The notes under the pieces: model-generated
The model's input: only the letters and a program-made list of their open reading frames with translations
What the model was told of the DNA's origin: nothing
The model's database searches: none
Source of the DNA: Nocardia fluminea
GTDB lineage: Bacteria; Actinomycetota; Actinomycetes; Mycobacteriales; Mycobacteriaceae
Direction: 5' to 3'
DNA length: 64,000 nucleotides
Assembly: GCF_002846365.1 (NCBI RefSeq)
Contig: NZ_PJMW01000002.1
Coordinates: forward strand, 1,612,001-1,676,000
Made by a program: the position numbers and the translations under genes
Shown here: piece after piece, positions 14,833-24,500 of the stretch
Position numbering within the stretch: position 1 is the stretch's first letter
Layout of the letters: each line of letters opens with the position of its first letter

Positions 14833-16521
14833 TTACCGTCCGAAATCGGCCAGTGAGGGAACCTCGTCTACGGCCCGCTTCGACATCCAATCGCGCAGCA
14901 CCTGGGTGGCGCGGACATCGTCTTCGTTGTAGACGAACAGGCGGGTGCGCTGGGACAGGTCGACGGGGTCGTCGTAGCCGACGGCGCGGCGGTACCAGCC
15001 CATCGACGCCTCGCCGCCCGCTTCCGGATCACGCCAGCCGAACCCGGCGACCGGCGCGATCTTCTTCAGGCCCTTGCCGTTCGGGCAGATGAACTGCTCG
15101 GTGACGGCCTGGAACATGTCGACCCATTCGTCGGAGTCGACGAACGCGCGCACTTCCTCGTGAGTCGGGATGCCGGGACGGCCGGCGAACCGGCGGGCCG
15201 ATTCGTAGAGCCACTTGTCCTCGGCGGTTCTCGAATAGCAGTAGGCGGCGAAGGTTTTGCCCTGGGCGTGGGCGTCGGCGCGGCGCTGCATCAGCCAGGT
15301 CCAGAATTCGCCGAACGAGCGGCCCTCGTCTTCGGTGGGCAGCGGGTCCCAGGTGACGAACGGGCGGTAGACGTCGTCGAGCAAGGTGCCCCACAGGTAG
15401 GCGCCGTCTTCCTGGTAACTCTCCAGGTCGACGTCGATCTCCACATCGGCGCGGCGCACGCTGACCTGCTCGAACCGGCGCACCAGCGGGGCGCCGTCGA
15501 TCCAGGCGCGCGCGGTGACGACGGTTTCGGCGAACGGGCCGTGCTGCCAGTCGTCGGGCTCCTCGCCCTCCCACGCGGCCAGTTCGTCGACCGTTTCGAT
15601 CCCGTGCAGGCGCAGCACGTCGGCGCGTGAGCCCGGCGCGACCAGGCTGACGTCCCGCATCCGCGTCAGCGTGGCCTCACAGCTCGGCTCGGCGGTGTCC
15701 GAATGCCGCGCGGCGGGACCGCGCACCCACCACGGACACTGCCTGCACTCGGGCACCTTCGACGGCTGGGTCGGCAGTTCGCCACGCACCACCGCGATGC
15801 GGTCGGCGTAGCGCTGGTCGTAGTCGGCCAGCACGTTGGTCAGGTCGTGTACCAGGATGCGGTCGCTGACCAGGCCGATCGCGCCGCCGATCAGGGCGGG
15901 GCTGGCCATTCCGTAGCGCTGCAACATGCGGTACAGGTGGGCGAGACGCTGCTGGTCGCGCGGTTGGGGGCGCAGTTTCACGTGCTTGTCGCGGCGGGGC
16001 TGCCAGCGGAACAGGTCCGAGGTCAGCGGGTGGAAATCGGCCGGGTCGGGCCTGCGTGGGTCGGTGACCTTGTGGTTGACGACGATGATCGGGATATAGC
16101 CGCCACGGTCGTCGTCGCGCAGCAGGATTTCGACGCCGCCGCGGCGACCGGTATCTGCTTCCTGGGGCAGCAGCCCGCCCCAGATCCGCGGGACGCCCGC
16201 CTCGATGGCGGCCATCGTCGCGGCGGCCTTGGCGGCGCCACGTAATTCCGGGTCGATCACCACCCAGTCGGCGGGGGCGGCCGCGACCAGTTCGTCGCGG
16301 ACCTTGCTGCGATGGGCGGTAGCGGCGTCGCGGCGCTGCTGCACGCCGGGATCCTCACGGACATCGGCGAGCACACCCGGATTCTCGGCATCGAGGCGCA
16401 GGCGGTGCCTGCAGCCGATGAGTGAGCGCGCGTCCAGGAAGGCGATGCGGAAATCCGCAGCGGAAGCGGGGACCGGGCTACGCACCGGCCCGCCGTCGAA
16501 GTCGTCCTCGGCTGCACGCAC
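14833..16521 (-). CDS. TM0106-family RecB-like nuclease
   Basis: A 562-residue protein of the TM0106 RecB-like putative nuclease family. The N-terminal half has the PD-(D/E)xK-like elements typical of the family (GVEILLRDDDRGGYIPIIVVNHKV) and a cysteine motif, CRQCPWW...C, likely for a metal or Fe-S cluster. The C-terminal half has an RNase H-like 3'-5' exonuclease fold starting EIDVDLESYQEDGAYLWG and ending FVYNEDDVRATQVLRDW. The exact role in repair or RNA processing is not established. The GTG start is supported by CATACT ending 6 nt upstream on the minus strand (plus 16528-16533). htpG follows closely. Confidence 0.8.
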   Translation of the reverse strand: MRAAEDDFDGGPVRSPVPASAADFRIAFLDARSLIGCRHRLRLDAENPGVLADVREDPGVQQRRDAATAHRSKVRDELVAAAPADWVVIDPELRGAAKAAATMAAIEAGVPRIWGGLLPQEADTGRRGGVEILLRDDDRGGYIPIIVVNHKVTDPRRPDPADFHPLTSDLFRWQPRRDKHVKLRPQPRDQQRLAHLYRMLQRYGMASPALIGGAIGLVSDRILVHDLTNVLADYDQRYADRIAVVRGELPTQPSKVPECRQCPWWVRGPAARHSDTAEPSCEATLTRMRDVSLVAPGSRADVLRLHGIETVDELAAWEGEEPDDWQHGPFAETVVTARAWIDGAPLVRRFEQVSVRRADVEIDVDLESYQEDGAYLWGTLLDDVYRPFVTWDPLPTEDEGRSFGEFWTWLMQRRADAHAQGKTFAAYCYSRTAEDKWLYESARRFAGRPGIPTHEEVRAFVDSDEWVDMFQAVTEQFICPNGKGLKKIAPVAGFGWRDPEAGGEASMGWYRRAVGYDDPVDLSQRTRLFVYNEDDVRATQVLRDWMSKRAVDEVPSLADFGR

Positions 16522-16592
16522 GCAAGCAGTATGGGCCTTACCCCCGACACAATGCCCAATCGCTACCCTGATCCCACTACGCTACGAAGAAC

Positions 16593-16619
16593 GGCAGGCC
16601 GCCTGGAGGCGGTCCTGCC
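16593..16619 (+). other. Leader hairpin upstream of DUF6474 gene
   Basis: GGCAGGCCGCC (16593-16603) pairs with GGCGG-T-CCTGCC (16608-16619) with one bulged T and a TGGA loop. It lies 36 nt before the start at 16656, probably in the 5' leader. No known riboswitch is recognised. Confidence 0.4.
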
Positions 16620-16655
16620 CCATGACTTGGCGAGCACGACGGAGGGCCTGATCCC

Positions 16656-17330
16656 ATGGGGTTGTTCAGCAAGCGGAAGCGGCGGCCGAGCCGGCGCGCT
16701 GAGGCGAAAGCACTCAAGCACAAAGCCGTGGTGGAGGCGAAGCTGGGCGCCAAGAACGAGCGCAAGGCGGCCAAGGCGGGCGAGCGCGTGAACCGGCGCG
16801 CGGCCAAGGCTCAGGCACGCACGGCCGACAAGGTGGCCAAGGCGCAGATCGCGACCCTGCACGCCGAGGAGAAGGCCGCGCAGAAGGCCGCCGCGAAGGC
16901 CGATCGCGACCTGTTCAGCGCGGGCCAGATCCGCAAGTACATCGGCGTGGCCCGGGTGCTGATCCCCGTGCTGGCCCCGCTGGCCTATCGCGGCGCGACG
17001 ATGGTGCGCGGGCAGCTCGACGCGCGCAAGGCCCAGCAGCTCGGTATCGGCATGGACCAGCTGAGTGAGTTCAGCGGCCACGGTGCGCGCCTGCGAGCGC
17101 GCATCACCAACACCGAGGAAGCCCTCGACAAGATCGCCGCCGACAAGGCGGGCGATGCCGACACCATGAAGTTCGTCGAAGCGGCCCGCTCGCGCATGGC
17201 CGACCTGAACGTGGCCGTGCGCACGGCCGAGCAGATGCCCGCCGCGCGGCGCAAGGCTGTGCACGCGTCGATCTCGGACGAACTGTCCGTGCTGGAGAAC
17301 GACGTGCTCGCCCGCCTCGGCGTTCGCTGA
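16656..17330 (+). CDS. DUF6474 family protein
   Basis: A 224-residue protein of the actinobacterial DUF6474 family, function unknown. The first 90 residues are extremely basic and helical (MGLFSKRKRRPSRRAEAKAL, then repeated AAKA/KAQ), likely a long amphipathic or coiled-coil helix. A hydrophobic stretch follows (IRKYIGVARVLIPVLAPLAYRG), then a helical C-domain (LRARITNTEEALDKIAADKAG, RMADLNVAVRTAEQMPAARR). It could bind membranes or nucleic acid. GGAGGG lies 9 nt upstream of the ATG. Confidence 0.75.
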   Translation: MGLFSKRKRRPSRRAEAKALKHKAVVEAKLGAKNERKAAKAGERVNRRAAKAQARTADKVAKAQIATLHAEEKAAQKAAAKADRDLFSAGQIRKYIGVARVLIPVLAPLAYRGATMVRGQLDARKAQQLGIGMDQLSEFSGHGARLRARITNTEEALDKIAADKAGDADTMKFVEAARSRMADLNVAVRTAEQMPAARRKAVHASISDELSVLENDVLARLGVR

Positions 17331-17337
17331 TCCCGCT

Positions 17338-17880
17338 GTGACCACGCCGCAGCTCACCTCCCGCTCGCGCGGTGGTGGCTGCGGCGTACTCGTGGGCGGA
17401 CTGGCGGTGGCCGCGCACGGGATCGGCGGCGGCGGAGTGCCCCGGTCGGCGGAAATCGCACTGCTGCTGCTGGTCTCACTGGCCGCCGGGATGTTCGCCC
17501 ATGGCACTCTGCTTCGCGGGGGGTCGCATCGATTCGCGAAAGCACACCTGCCCGCGGCGATGCGCACGGCCGTCGCGTTGATCGGGGGTCAGTGGGCCGG
17601 GCACTTCGCTCTGTCCGCGACACTCGGCCATCACGGACTGCTCCGTTTGCCGGGTTGGCCGATGATCGCCGCGCATCTTGTCGCGGCGTGTGCTTGTGCC
17701 GCACTGGTTCTCGTCGCCGAGCGGCTGTATCTCGTCGCGTCGAGCGTGGTTCGGGCCGTGCTCGGCCGTCCCTCCGCCGTGGTCCACCGCGCCGTTCGGT
17801 GGTTCTCCACCCTCGCCGTCGCACGCGGCGCTCGTCCGAAGGGTGCGCGATGTCCGCGCGCGCCGCCGGTGTTCGCCTGA
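17338..17880 (+). CDS. Small integral membrane protein at head of copper cluster
   Basis: A 180-residue membrane protein, family not recognised, with about four or five hydrophobic segments (GVLVGGLAVAAHGIGG, AEIALLLLVSLAAGMFAHG, MIAAHLVAACACAALVLVAERLYLV) and two Cys within the last (ACACAA). Several His face the segments (HGTLL, GHFALSATLGHHG). It lies 8 nt after the DUF6474 gene and 41 nt before the YcnI gene, so it may take part in copper handling, by position and His content only. Translation from GTG at 17338 has no clear ribosome site. Confidence 0.6.
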   Translation: MTTPQLTSRSRGGGCGVLVGGLAVAAHGIGGGGVPRSAEIALLLLVSLAAGMFAHGTLLRGGSHRFAKAHLPAAMRTAVALIGGQWAGHFALSATLGHHGLLRLPGWPMIAAHLVAACACAALVLVAERLYLVASSVVRAVLGRPSAVVHRAVRWFSTLAVARGARPKGARCPRAPPVFA

Positions 17881-17921
17881 TTCGCGACCACCTCAGAACT
17901 CTTCGGACGACAAGGCATTCC

Positions 17922-18575
17922 ATGCACAACTTCATCACCCGTAGCACCGGCACCGCCGCCCTCGCGGCGGGTCTGGTACTCGCCGCCTGCGGTTCGGCGG
18001 CCGCGCACGTGAGCGTCGAAGCGCCCGGCGCCGCCCAGGGCAAGTACACCGTCGCCACCTTCGAGGTGCCGACCGAATCCGACACCGCGTCGACGACGGC
18101 ACTGCGGGTCGTCGTCCCGAACCTGAAAAGTGTTCGGACCGAGCCGATGCCGGGTTGGACCTCGAAGGTCGAGCGTAACGACAAGGGCGAGACCGTCGCC
18201 GTCGTGTGGTCGGCCGACCCGGGCAACCCGGGCGTTGGACCCGGCCAGTTCCAGCGATTCGTGCTCTCCCTCGGACCGCTGCCTGCCCAGGACACCGTGA
18301 ACTTCCCCGTGCAGCAGACCTATAGCGACGGCAAGGTCGTGGCCTGGGATCAACCCAGCACCGAGGGCGCGGAGCCGGAGCGCCCCGCACCGGCACTCGC
18401 CCTGTCCGCGAACGGTGGCGCCGATGGTGGCGACCACCACGTCGCCACTGGCGAGTCTCCCGAAGCGCAGACCGACACCGTCGCCCGCTGGATGGGCGGG
18501 ATCGGGCTGGCCCTCGGGCTGTTCGCCGCCGCGCTCGGCCTCGGCCTCGTCTTCCGCTCCCGGCGGTCGTCGTGA
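17922..18575 (+). CDS. YcnI-family (DUF1775) periplasmic copper-binding protein
   Basis: A 217-residue exported, membrane-tethered protein. The signal peptide (TAALAAGLVLAACGSAAA) precedes HVSVEAPGAAQGKYTVATFEVPTE, so His becomes the N-terminal residue of the mature chain. YcnI proteins bind Cu(II) through this N-terminal mono-histidine brace, along with a conserved Glu and Trp. The DUF1775 beta-sandwich continues through NFPVQQTYSDGKVVAWDQP. A C-terminal membrane span (GGIGLALGLFAAALGLGLVF) ends in RSRRSS. It probably acts as a copper chaperone outside the membrane, with CopC and CopD downstream; its TGA overlaps the next ATG. Confidence 0.88.
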   Translation: MHNFITRSTGTAALAAGLVLAACGSAAAHVSVEAPGAAQGKYTVATFEVPTESDTASTTALRVVVPNLKSVRTEPMPGWTSKVERNDKGETVAVVWSADPGNPGVGPGQFQRFVLSLGPLPAQDTVNFPVQQTYSDGKVVAWDQPSTEGAEPERPAPALALSANGGADGGDHHVATGESPEAQTDTVARWMGGIGLALGLFAAALGLGLVFRSRRSS

Positions 18576-19099
18576 TGCGCAAGATGCTCGTCGGGCTGCT
18601 CGCTGTGCTGTTCGCCTGCGCTTTCGCGGCCGCGGGCACGGCGAGCGCGCATTCCGGCGCGGTGAGCAGCGTTCCCGAGAACGGTTCGACCGTCGAGGTC
18701 GCCCCCGCGCGGGCCAGCGTCACTTTCAACGAGGAACTGCAGCAGAGCTTTCCGTCGCTGACCGTGGTCGGGCCCGACGGCAGGCTGTGGTCGAAGGGCA
18801 AGGCGCTGGTCGAAGGGCGCAGTGTCAGTGTCGAACTGGGCGAGCTCGGACCGGTCGGCGAGTACACGATCGCCTTCCGGGTCACCTCGGCCGACGGCCA
18901 TCCCGTGAGCGGCACACGGACTTTCACGCTGAGCAAGGCAGGCACCGGCACGCCGGGCGCGCGTCCGGGTGAGGACAAGGCCGACGACGGCGGCGACGGC
19001 GGTGTGCCCGTGTGGGTGTTCATCGCCGGCGGCGTGGTGCTGTTCGGCGCGGGTCTGGCGGTGGCGTTGCTCAGCGGCCGGTCCGGCCGCGAGAAGTAG
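18575..19099 (+). CDS. copC: CopC-family copper-binding protein
   Basis: A 174-residue CopC domain protein with an N-terminal signal (MLVGLLAVLFACAFAAAGTASA). Cleavage would expose HSGAVSSVPENGSTV, placing the Cu(II)-binding His at the mature N-terminus. The C-terminal ligand motif TSADGHPVSGTRTF supplies the second His and Asp. A linker rich in Asp/Gly and one membrane helix (VPVWVFIAGGVVLFGAGLAVALL) anchor it. CopC passes copper to CopD. ATG at 18575 is chosen (TGATG overlap with YcnI); a GTG three bases earlier is possible. Confidence 0.9.
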   Translation: MRKMLVGLLAVLFACAFAAAGTASAHSGAVSSVPENGSTVEVAPARASVTFNEELQQSFPSLTVVGPDGRLWSKGKALVEGRSVSVELGELGPVGEYTIAFRVTSADGHPVSGTRTFTLSKAGTGTPGARPGEDKADDGGDGGVPVWVFIAGGVVLFGAGLAVALLSGRSGREK

Positions 19100-19105
19100 T
19101 CGACG

Positions 19106-20050
19106 ATGACGACCGGTCGCCGGGCGCCCGGTGCCGCGCCGCCCCAGTGGCGGGTCCTGGGGCCGGTCGTGGTCGCGGCGCTGTTCGGGGTGGTGCTGGC
19201 CTGGATGCTGCGCGGCTCCGGCGGGCTCGCGTGGGTGGCGATCGCACGCGTGCTGGCCGATTGCGTGGGCGCGGTGGTGATCGGATTCGCCGCGCTGCCC
19301 CGGCTCAACGACCGGCTGACGGTCACCTGGCGACCACTGGCCGCGCTGGCCGGTGTCTGGTTCGTCGCCGAGTTCACCGTGCTGGTGTGTGAGGCCGCCG
19401 AGATCGTGGGTGTCCCGGTGGCCCGGCTCGGCGCGGGCGACTTCGTCACCTTCCTCGGCAGGCTCAGCGGCGGCCAGATCGGGATCGCGATCCTGTTCTG
19501 CACCGGCGCGATCGTCTGCTACTCGGCGCTGGCCTTCCGCAGACCCGACACCGCGTCGGCGGATCTGGTGCTCGTGTTCGCGGCGGTCGCGCTGTCGCTG
19601 CGCCCGATCACCGGGCACATGTCCCAGCAGATGTTCGGTTCGGTACTCGCCGCGATCCACGCGCTGGCCGCCGCCCTGTGGCTCGGCCTGCTCCTCGCGA
19701 TGGTCCTGGTCCTGCGCACCCGCGGCGAATGGGCCGCCACCCTGCCCCACTACTCCCGGCTCGCCGCGCCCCTGGTGGCTGTCGTCGCGCTCACCGGCCT
19801 GATCAACGGCGTGGTCCGGCTCGGCGGCCTCGCCCCACTGTTCAGCAGCGGCTACGGACGGATCCTGCTCGCGAAACTCGCCGTCCTGTGCGCGCTGGTG
19901 GCGCTGGGCTGGTGGTGGCGCCGAACCTGGGTCCGCAAGGCCGCCGACCACCGCGTCACCGCCGAGGTCTCCCTACGCAACGCGGCGATCGAGGTGGTGG
20001 CCATGGCCCTGGCATTCGGCTTGGCCGCAACCCTGGCAGTGACCGCGTAG
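19106..20050 (+). CDS. copD: CopD-family copper transport membrane protein
   Basis: A 314-residue protein with about eight membrane segments of the CopD family, which imports copper delivered by CopC. The diagnostic core is SLRPITGHMSQQMFGSVLAAIHALAAALWLGLLLAMV, with the membrane His and Met residues. LAAPLVAVVALTGLINGVVRLGG and GRILLAKLAVLCALVALGWWWRRTW are the typical C-terminal helices. It is last of the YcnI-CopC-CopD operon and is followed after 50 nt by a repeat copy. A recognisable CsoR box was not seen upstream. Confidence 0.9.
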   Translation: MTTGRRAPGAAPPQWRVLGPVVVAALFGVVLAWMLRGSGGLAWVAIARVLADCVGAVVIGFAALPRLNDRLTVTWRPLAALAGVWFVAEFTVLVCEAAEIVGVPVARLGAGDFVTFLGRLSGGQIGIAILFCTGAIVCYSALAFRRPDTASADLVLVFAAVALSLRPITGHMSQQMFGSVLAAIHALAAALWLGLLLAMVLVLRTRGEWAATLPHYSRLAAPLVAVVALTGLINGVVRLGGLAPLFSSGYGRILLAKLAVLCALVALGWWWRRTWVRKAADHRVTAEVSLRNAAIEVVAMALAFGLAATLAVTA

Positions 20051-20100
20051 TAGCCACGACCGCCACCGTCGTCCCAGGTAAACCCCGGTATGTCTTCACC

Positions 20101-20210
20101 CGAAGGGGCCCGCCCTGATCTGGACTGACCGAAGGGTGCGACGAAGGAGTACCCGTAGGGAGGGAAGATCAGGGGCCCGAAGGGCCCCGCTCGAGCGCGC
20201 CAGCGCTCCA
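20101..20210 (+). repeat. Dispersed hairpin-armed repeat, copy 2
   Basis: The core at 20127-20168 is identical over 42 nt to copy 1. It is bracketed by CTGATC (20115-20120) and GATCAG (20167-20172). GGGGCCC-GAA-GGGCCCC (20172-20188) and GAGCGC-GCCA-GCGCTC (20193-20208) form two further tight hairpins. The unit ends about 15 nt before the SRPBCC gene. Copy 3 at 43.56 kb has the same modules in reverse orientation. Confidence 0.85.
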
Positions 20211-20211
20211 A

Positions 20212-20217
20212 TACTAT
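20212..20217 (+). promoter_or_regulatory. -10 box (TACTAT) at repeat/gene junction
   Basis: TACTAT lies at -13 to -8 of the ATG at 20225, immediately after the repeat. It is a near-leaderless promoter candidate, so the repeat would sit upstream of, not within, the transcript. Confidence 0.45.
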
Positions 20218-20224
20218 TACCGAT

Positions 20225-20680
20225 ATGACCGAAGTGAGGATCGCCGAAGATTGCGCCGCGCCCGCCGAAGCGGCGTTCGCGTTCATGAACGACTACCGCA
20301 ATCTCCCGAAGTTCTGGTACGGCATCGAATCCTTCACACCGCTCACCGCGCAGACCGACGGCCTCGGCGCGACGTTCGACGGGAAGATGAAGCTCGGCCC
20401 CGCGTCGCTGACCTCGCGGGTGGAGGTCGTCGGCTGGGAAGAGGGCCGGTTGATCGCCACCAAGTCGATCAAGGGCATCGAGATCGTCGCGACCTTCCGG
20501 TTCATCCCCAAGGGCGACATCGCGTGCACGGTGGACGCGGACATCGATTTCTCCGTCGGCGGCGGCATCACGGGCAAGATGCTCGGTAAGACGATCGAGC
20601 CGTTCGTGAAGATCGCGGTGCAGCACACCACCGACGCGCTCATCCGCGAGATCGAGAAATCGCACAGCGAGCGGGCCTGA
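20225..20680 (+). CDS. SRPBCC-family protein (polyketide cyclase/START-like)
   Basis: A 151-residue single-domain protein with a helix-grip fold pattern. MTEVRIAEDCAAPAEAAFAFMNDYRNLPKFWYGIESFTPL is the start, followed by repeated strands (LGATFDGKMKLGPASLTSRVEVVGWEEGRLI) and a long C-terminal helix. Such proteins bind a hydrophobic ligand in a central cavity; the ligand is unknown. The gene is monocistronic, directly downstream of repeat copy 2. Confidence 0.8.
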   Translation: MTEVRIAEDCAAPAEAAFAFMNDYRNLPKFWYGIESFTPLTAQTDGLGATFDGKMKLGPASLTSRVEVVGWEEGRLIATKSIKGIEIVATFRFIPKGDIACTVDADIDFSVGGGITGKMLGKTIEPFVKIAVQHTTDALIREIEKSHSERA

Positions 20681-20726
20681 GAACCTACGAATGGCGCGGC
20701 CCGGCGGGCCTGACACAATCTGAGCT

Positions 20727-21215
20727 ATGACCGAATCAGCGAATGTTGTGGCCACCGCCGATCTGGCCGACGAGATCGGCCCCGAGATCCGTAGCTGCGA
20801 TACGCAGTTCATCCAGTTCGGCGGCCGCGCCGAATTCGCGGGCCGGATCACCACGATCCGCTGCTTCCAGGACAACCTGCTGGTCAAGCAGACGCTGAGC
20901 GAGCCGGGCGAGGGCAAGGTGCTCGTCGTCGACGGTGGCGCGAGTGTGCACACCGCCCTGGTGGGCGACATCATCGCCGGCCGTGGCGTCGACAACGGCT
21001 GGGCGGGCGTGATCGTCAACGGCGCCGTGCGCGACTCCGCGATCCTGCGCACCCTCGACATCGGGGTGAAGGCGCTGGGCACCAACCCGCGCAAGAGCAC
21101 CCAGACCGGCAGCGGCGAGCAGGACGTGCCCGTCGAGTTCGGCGGCATCACCTTCGTGCCGGGCGAGATGCTCTACAGCGACTCCGACGGCGTGGTCGTG
21201 CGCGCCGAGGACTGA
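20727..21215 (+). CDS. rraA: RraA family protein (regulator of RNase E activity / HMG aldolase-like)
   Basis: A 162-residue RraA-type protein. Typical segments are [45 protein letters not shown] and [34 protein letters not shown], the last including the conserved Gly-x-x-Arg-Asp. In Enterobacteria RraA binds RNase E. Related proteins are metal-dependent 4-hydroxy-4-methyl-2-oxoglutarate aldolases, which keep the R-D pair seen here, so either role is possible. The M. tuberculosis homologue is Rv3853, once labelled menG. Confidence 0.9.
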   Translation: MTESANVVATADLADEIGPEIRSCDTQFIQFGGRAEFAGRITTIRCFQDNLLVKQTLSEPGEGKVLVVDGGASVHTALVGDIIAGRGVDNGWAGVIVNGAVRDSAILRTLDIGVKALGTNPRKSTQTGSGEQDVPVEFGGITFVPGEMLYSDSDGVVVRAED

Positions 21216-21237
21216 CGGCGACGCGGGTGTTCGAGGG

Positions 21238-21459
21238 TCAGCCCTCGGACACCCGCACCTTGTTTCCGGCGAGGACGACGATGTCGCCGACCTGCAGTTG
21301 CCTGCCGCGGCGTAGCTCCACTTCGTCGTTGACGCGCACCAACCCCTGCGCGATCACCATCTTGGCCTCGGAACCCGAATCGATCAGGTTGGCCAGTTTC
21401 AGGAATTGCCCGAGCCGGATGACAACGTCATCGATCGGCACATCAACTGGTTCCGACAT
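21238..21459 (-). CDS. S4 RNA-binding domain protein
   Basis: A 73-residue protein made of one S4 domain: VVIRLGQFLKLANLIDSGSEAKMVIAQGLVRVNDEVELRRGRQLQVGDIVVL. It resembles YbcJ/RlbA-type small RNA-binding proteins, whose targets are usually ribosomal RNA. It converges with rraA (22 nt between stops) and diverges from lysX. AAGTAT at plus 21466-21471 on the minus strand fits a leaderless start. Confidence 0.88.
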   Translation of the reverse strand: MSEPVDVPIDDVVIRLGQFLKLANLIDSGSEAKMVIAQGLVRVNDEVELRRGRQLQVGDIVVLAGNKVRVSEG

Positions 21460-21580
21460 GCGCTAATACTTACCCGGTCGCGCGAAACCGGCGACCACCG
21501 GCCCCGGCGCCGGCACCGGTGACGAACACGCCGCAGCCCGCGCCACCCGGAACAGGCCCGGATGGACGCACACTGGATCG

Positions 21581-24500
21581 GTGACTCCCACGCAGGCCGA
21601 GCAGCACCCCATCGTCGAGGACCGCACGCCGGTGCCCCATCGCGCGCACGGCAGGTTGTCCGAGGTACCGCACATCGCCGGATTGATCCTGGGCGGGTTC
21701 GCGGTGCTGTTGTTCTTGTGGAGTCTCTCGCCCAGCCTGCGGACCCTCACGCAGGTGCCGCGGCACTATGTGGACACCTACTACTTCGATGCTCCCGACA
21801 CGAGCCTCGTGTGGGCGTTGATCGTCGGCTTGCTCGCCGGGGCGACCGCCGCCCGCAAGCGGATCGCGTGGTGGCTGCTCGTCGTGTACCTGCTGCTGTA
21901 CACGGTGGCGAACATCCTGGACTTCTTCGCCGACGACGATGTGGACGCGCTGGTCGCCTTCGTCGTGCATGCCGTGGTCATCGCGATCCTGCTGGCCGCG
22001 CGCAAGGAGTTCTACACCCGGGTCCGGCCCGGCGCGCTGTGGAAGGCGCTGGGGGTGCTGGTGTCCGGGCTCGTGCTCGGCTGTCTGGTCGGCTGGGCGC
22101 TGGTGGAACTGTTCCCCGGTTCGCTGCCCGCGGGCGCGCAACGTCCGCTGTGGGCGGTGTACCGGGTCACCGCGGCCGTGCTGGTGAACAACGAGCACTT
22201 CGACGGGCATCCGCGAGCCTGGGTGAACTTCCTGCTCGGCCTGTTCGGCGCGCTGGCATTGCTGGCCGCGGTGATCGTGCTGCTGCGCTCGCAGCGTGCC
22301 GACAACGCGATGACAGCGCTGGACGAGTCGGCGATCCGCGGGCTGCTCGCGAGCAGCGATGTCGAGGACTCGCTGGGCTACTTCGCCACCCGCCGCGACA
22401 AGGCGGTGGTTTTCGCGCCGAACGGCAAGGCGGCGATCACCTATCGCGTCGAGCTGGGGGTGTGCCTGGCCAGTGGCGATCCGATCGGCCCGAAACAGGC
22501 GTGGCCACAGGCGATCCAGGCGTGGCTCGAGCAGGCCGACCGGTTCGGCTGGCAACCGGCGGTGATGGGCGCGAGTGAAGTCGGCGCCACCGCGTACCGC
22601 AAGGCGGGCCTGTCGGCGCTGCGGCTGGGCGACGAGGCGATCCTCGACACCCGCACGTTCTCGCTGGCGGGTCCGGAGATGAAGCAGGTGCGGCAGGCCG
22701 CGAACAGGTTGCGCAAGAACGGCCTCGAGGTGCGGATGCGCAGGCATCGCGATATCCCGGCCGCCGAGTTCACCGAGATCGTGGCCAGGGCGGACGCCTG
22801 GCGCGATACCGAGACCGAGCGCGGGTTCTCGATGGCACTGGGCCGCCTCGGTGACCCACTCGACGGCGACTGCCTGCTGGTGGAGGCCGTGGACCACGAC
22901 GACCGCGTGCACGGCATGCTCTCGCTGGTGCCGTGGGGGCGCACCGGCGTCTCGCTGGAACTCATGCGCCGTGACCCGCAGAGCCCGAACGGCGTGATGG
23001 AGCTGATGATCTCGCAGCTCGCGCTGAACTCCGATCAGTACGGCATCACCAAGGTGTCGCTGAACTTCGCGGTGTTCCGTTCGGTGTTCGAGGAGGGCGG
23101 CCGGATCGGCGCCGGTCCGATCCTGCGCGCCTGGCGCGGTGTGCTGCTGTTCTTCTCGCGCTGGTGGCAGCTCGAGGCGCTGTACCGGTCGAACGTGAAG
23201 TACCACCCGCGCTGGGTGCCGCGGTTCTTCCTGTTCGAGGAACGCAGGCAGCTGCCGCGGGTTGCCACCGCGAGCGGGCTGGCCGAAGGGTTCCTGCCGC
23301 GCATCGGCAAAGCGCCCGACGCGGGCGTGCACACCGGCACGAAGCCGGCGGTCCCCGCGACGGTCACCGGCCTGCACGCCGACGGCAGCGCGCCGGAGGC
23401 ACCCGAGGGCGACGACACCGAACAGGGTCCACGCAGGCCCGAACAGGTGCGGGTGCGCCTGGACAAACTCGACCGGCTCACGGCGGCAGGCATCGATGCC
23501 TATCCGGTGGCCTACCCCCCGACCCACCACATCGCCGAGGCCAGACGCTGCCCCAAGGGCACCACCGTGCGCATCGCGGGCAGGCTCTTGCGGATTCGCG
23601 ACTACGGCGGCGTGATCTTCGCGCTGGTCCGCGACTGGACCGGCGAGATCCAGCTGGTGATCGATCGCGAGCGGGTGGGCGCCGACCGCAGCAACGAGTT
23701 CACGGAGTTCTTCGACCTCGGCGATCTCATCGAGGTGAGCGGGCAGATCGGCACCAGTCGCAACGGTGAGCTGTCGCTGCTCGCGCAGGACTGGCGGATG
23801 AACGGCAAATGCCTGCATCCGCTGCCCGACAAGTGGCGGGGCCTGGCCGATCAGGAGGCCAAGGTCCGGCAGCGCTATGTGGACATGGCGATCAACCCCG
23901 AGACCCGCGAGGTGATGGCCAAGCGCAGCGCGGTCCTGCATTCGCTGCGCGATTCGCTCTTCGTCTGGGGCTTTCTCGAAGTGGAGACGCCGATCCTGCA
24001 ACAGGTACACGGCGGCGCGAACGCCACGCCGTTCCGCACCCACATCAATGCCTACGACCTCGACCTGTACCTGCGCATCGCTCCCGAGCTCTACCTCAAG
24101 CGGCTGTGCGTCGGCGGCATGGAAAAAGTGTTCGAGATCGGCCGGACCTTCCGCAACGAAGGCGTCGACTTCAGCCACAATCCCGAGTTCACGATCCTGG
24201 AAGCCTATGAGGCGCACAGTGACTACCAGCAGATGATGCACCTGTGCCGGCGGCTGATCCAGCACGCGGCGATGGCCGCCAACGGTGCCGAGGTGGCGTT
24301 GCGGCCGAACGACGAGGGCGGCTACGACACCGTCGACATCTCCGGCGAGTGGCGGGTGAAGACGGTGCACGGCGCGGTCTCCGAGGCGATCGGCACCGAG
24401 ATCACCGCGCGGACGGAACTGGCCCGGCTGCGCGAACTGTGCGACGAGGCGGGCGTGGCCTACCAGCACGGGTGGGACGCGGGCCAGGTGGTGCTGGAGA

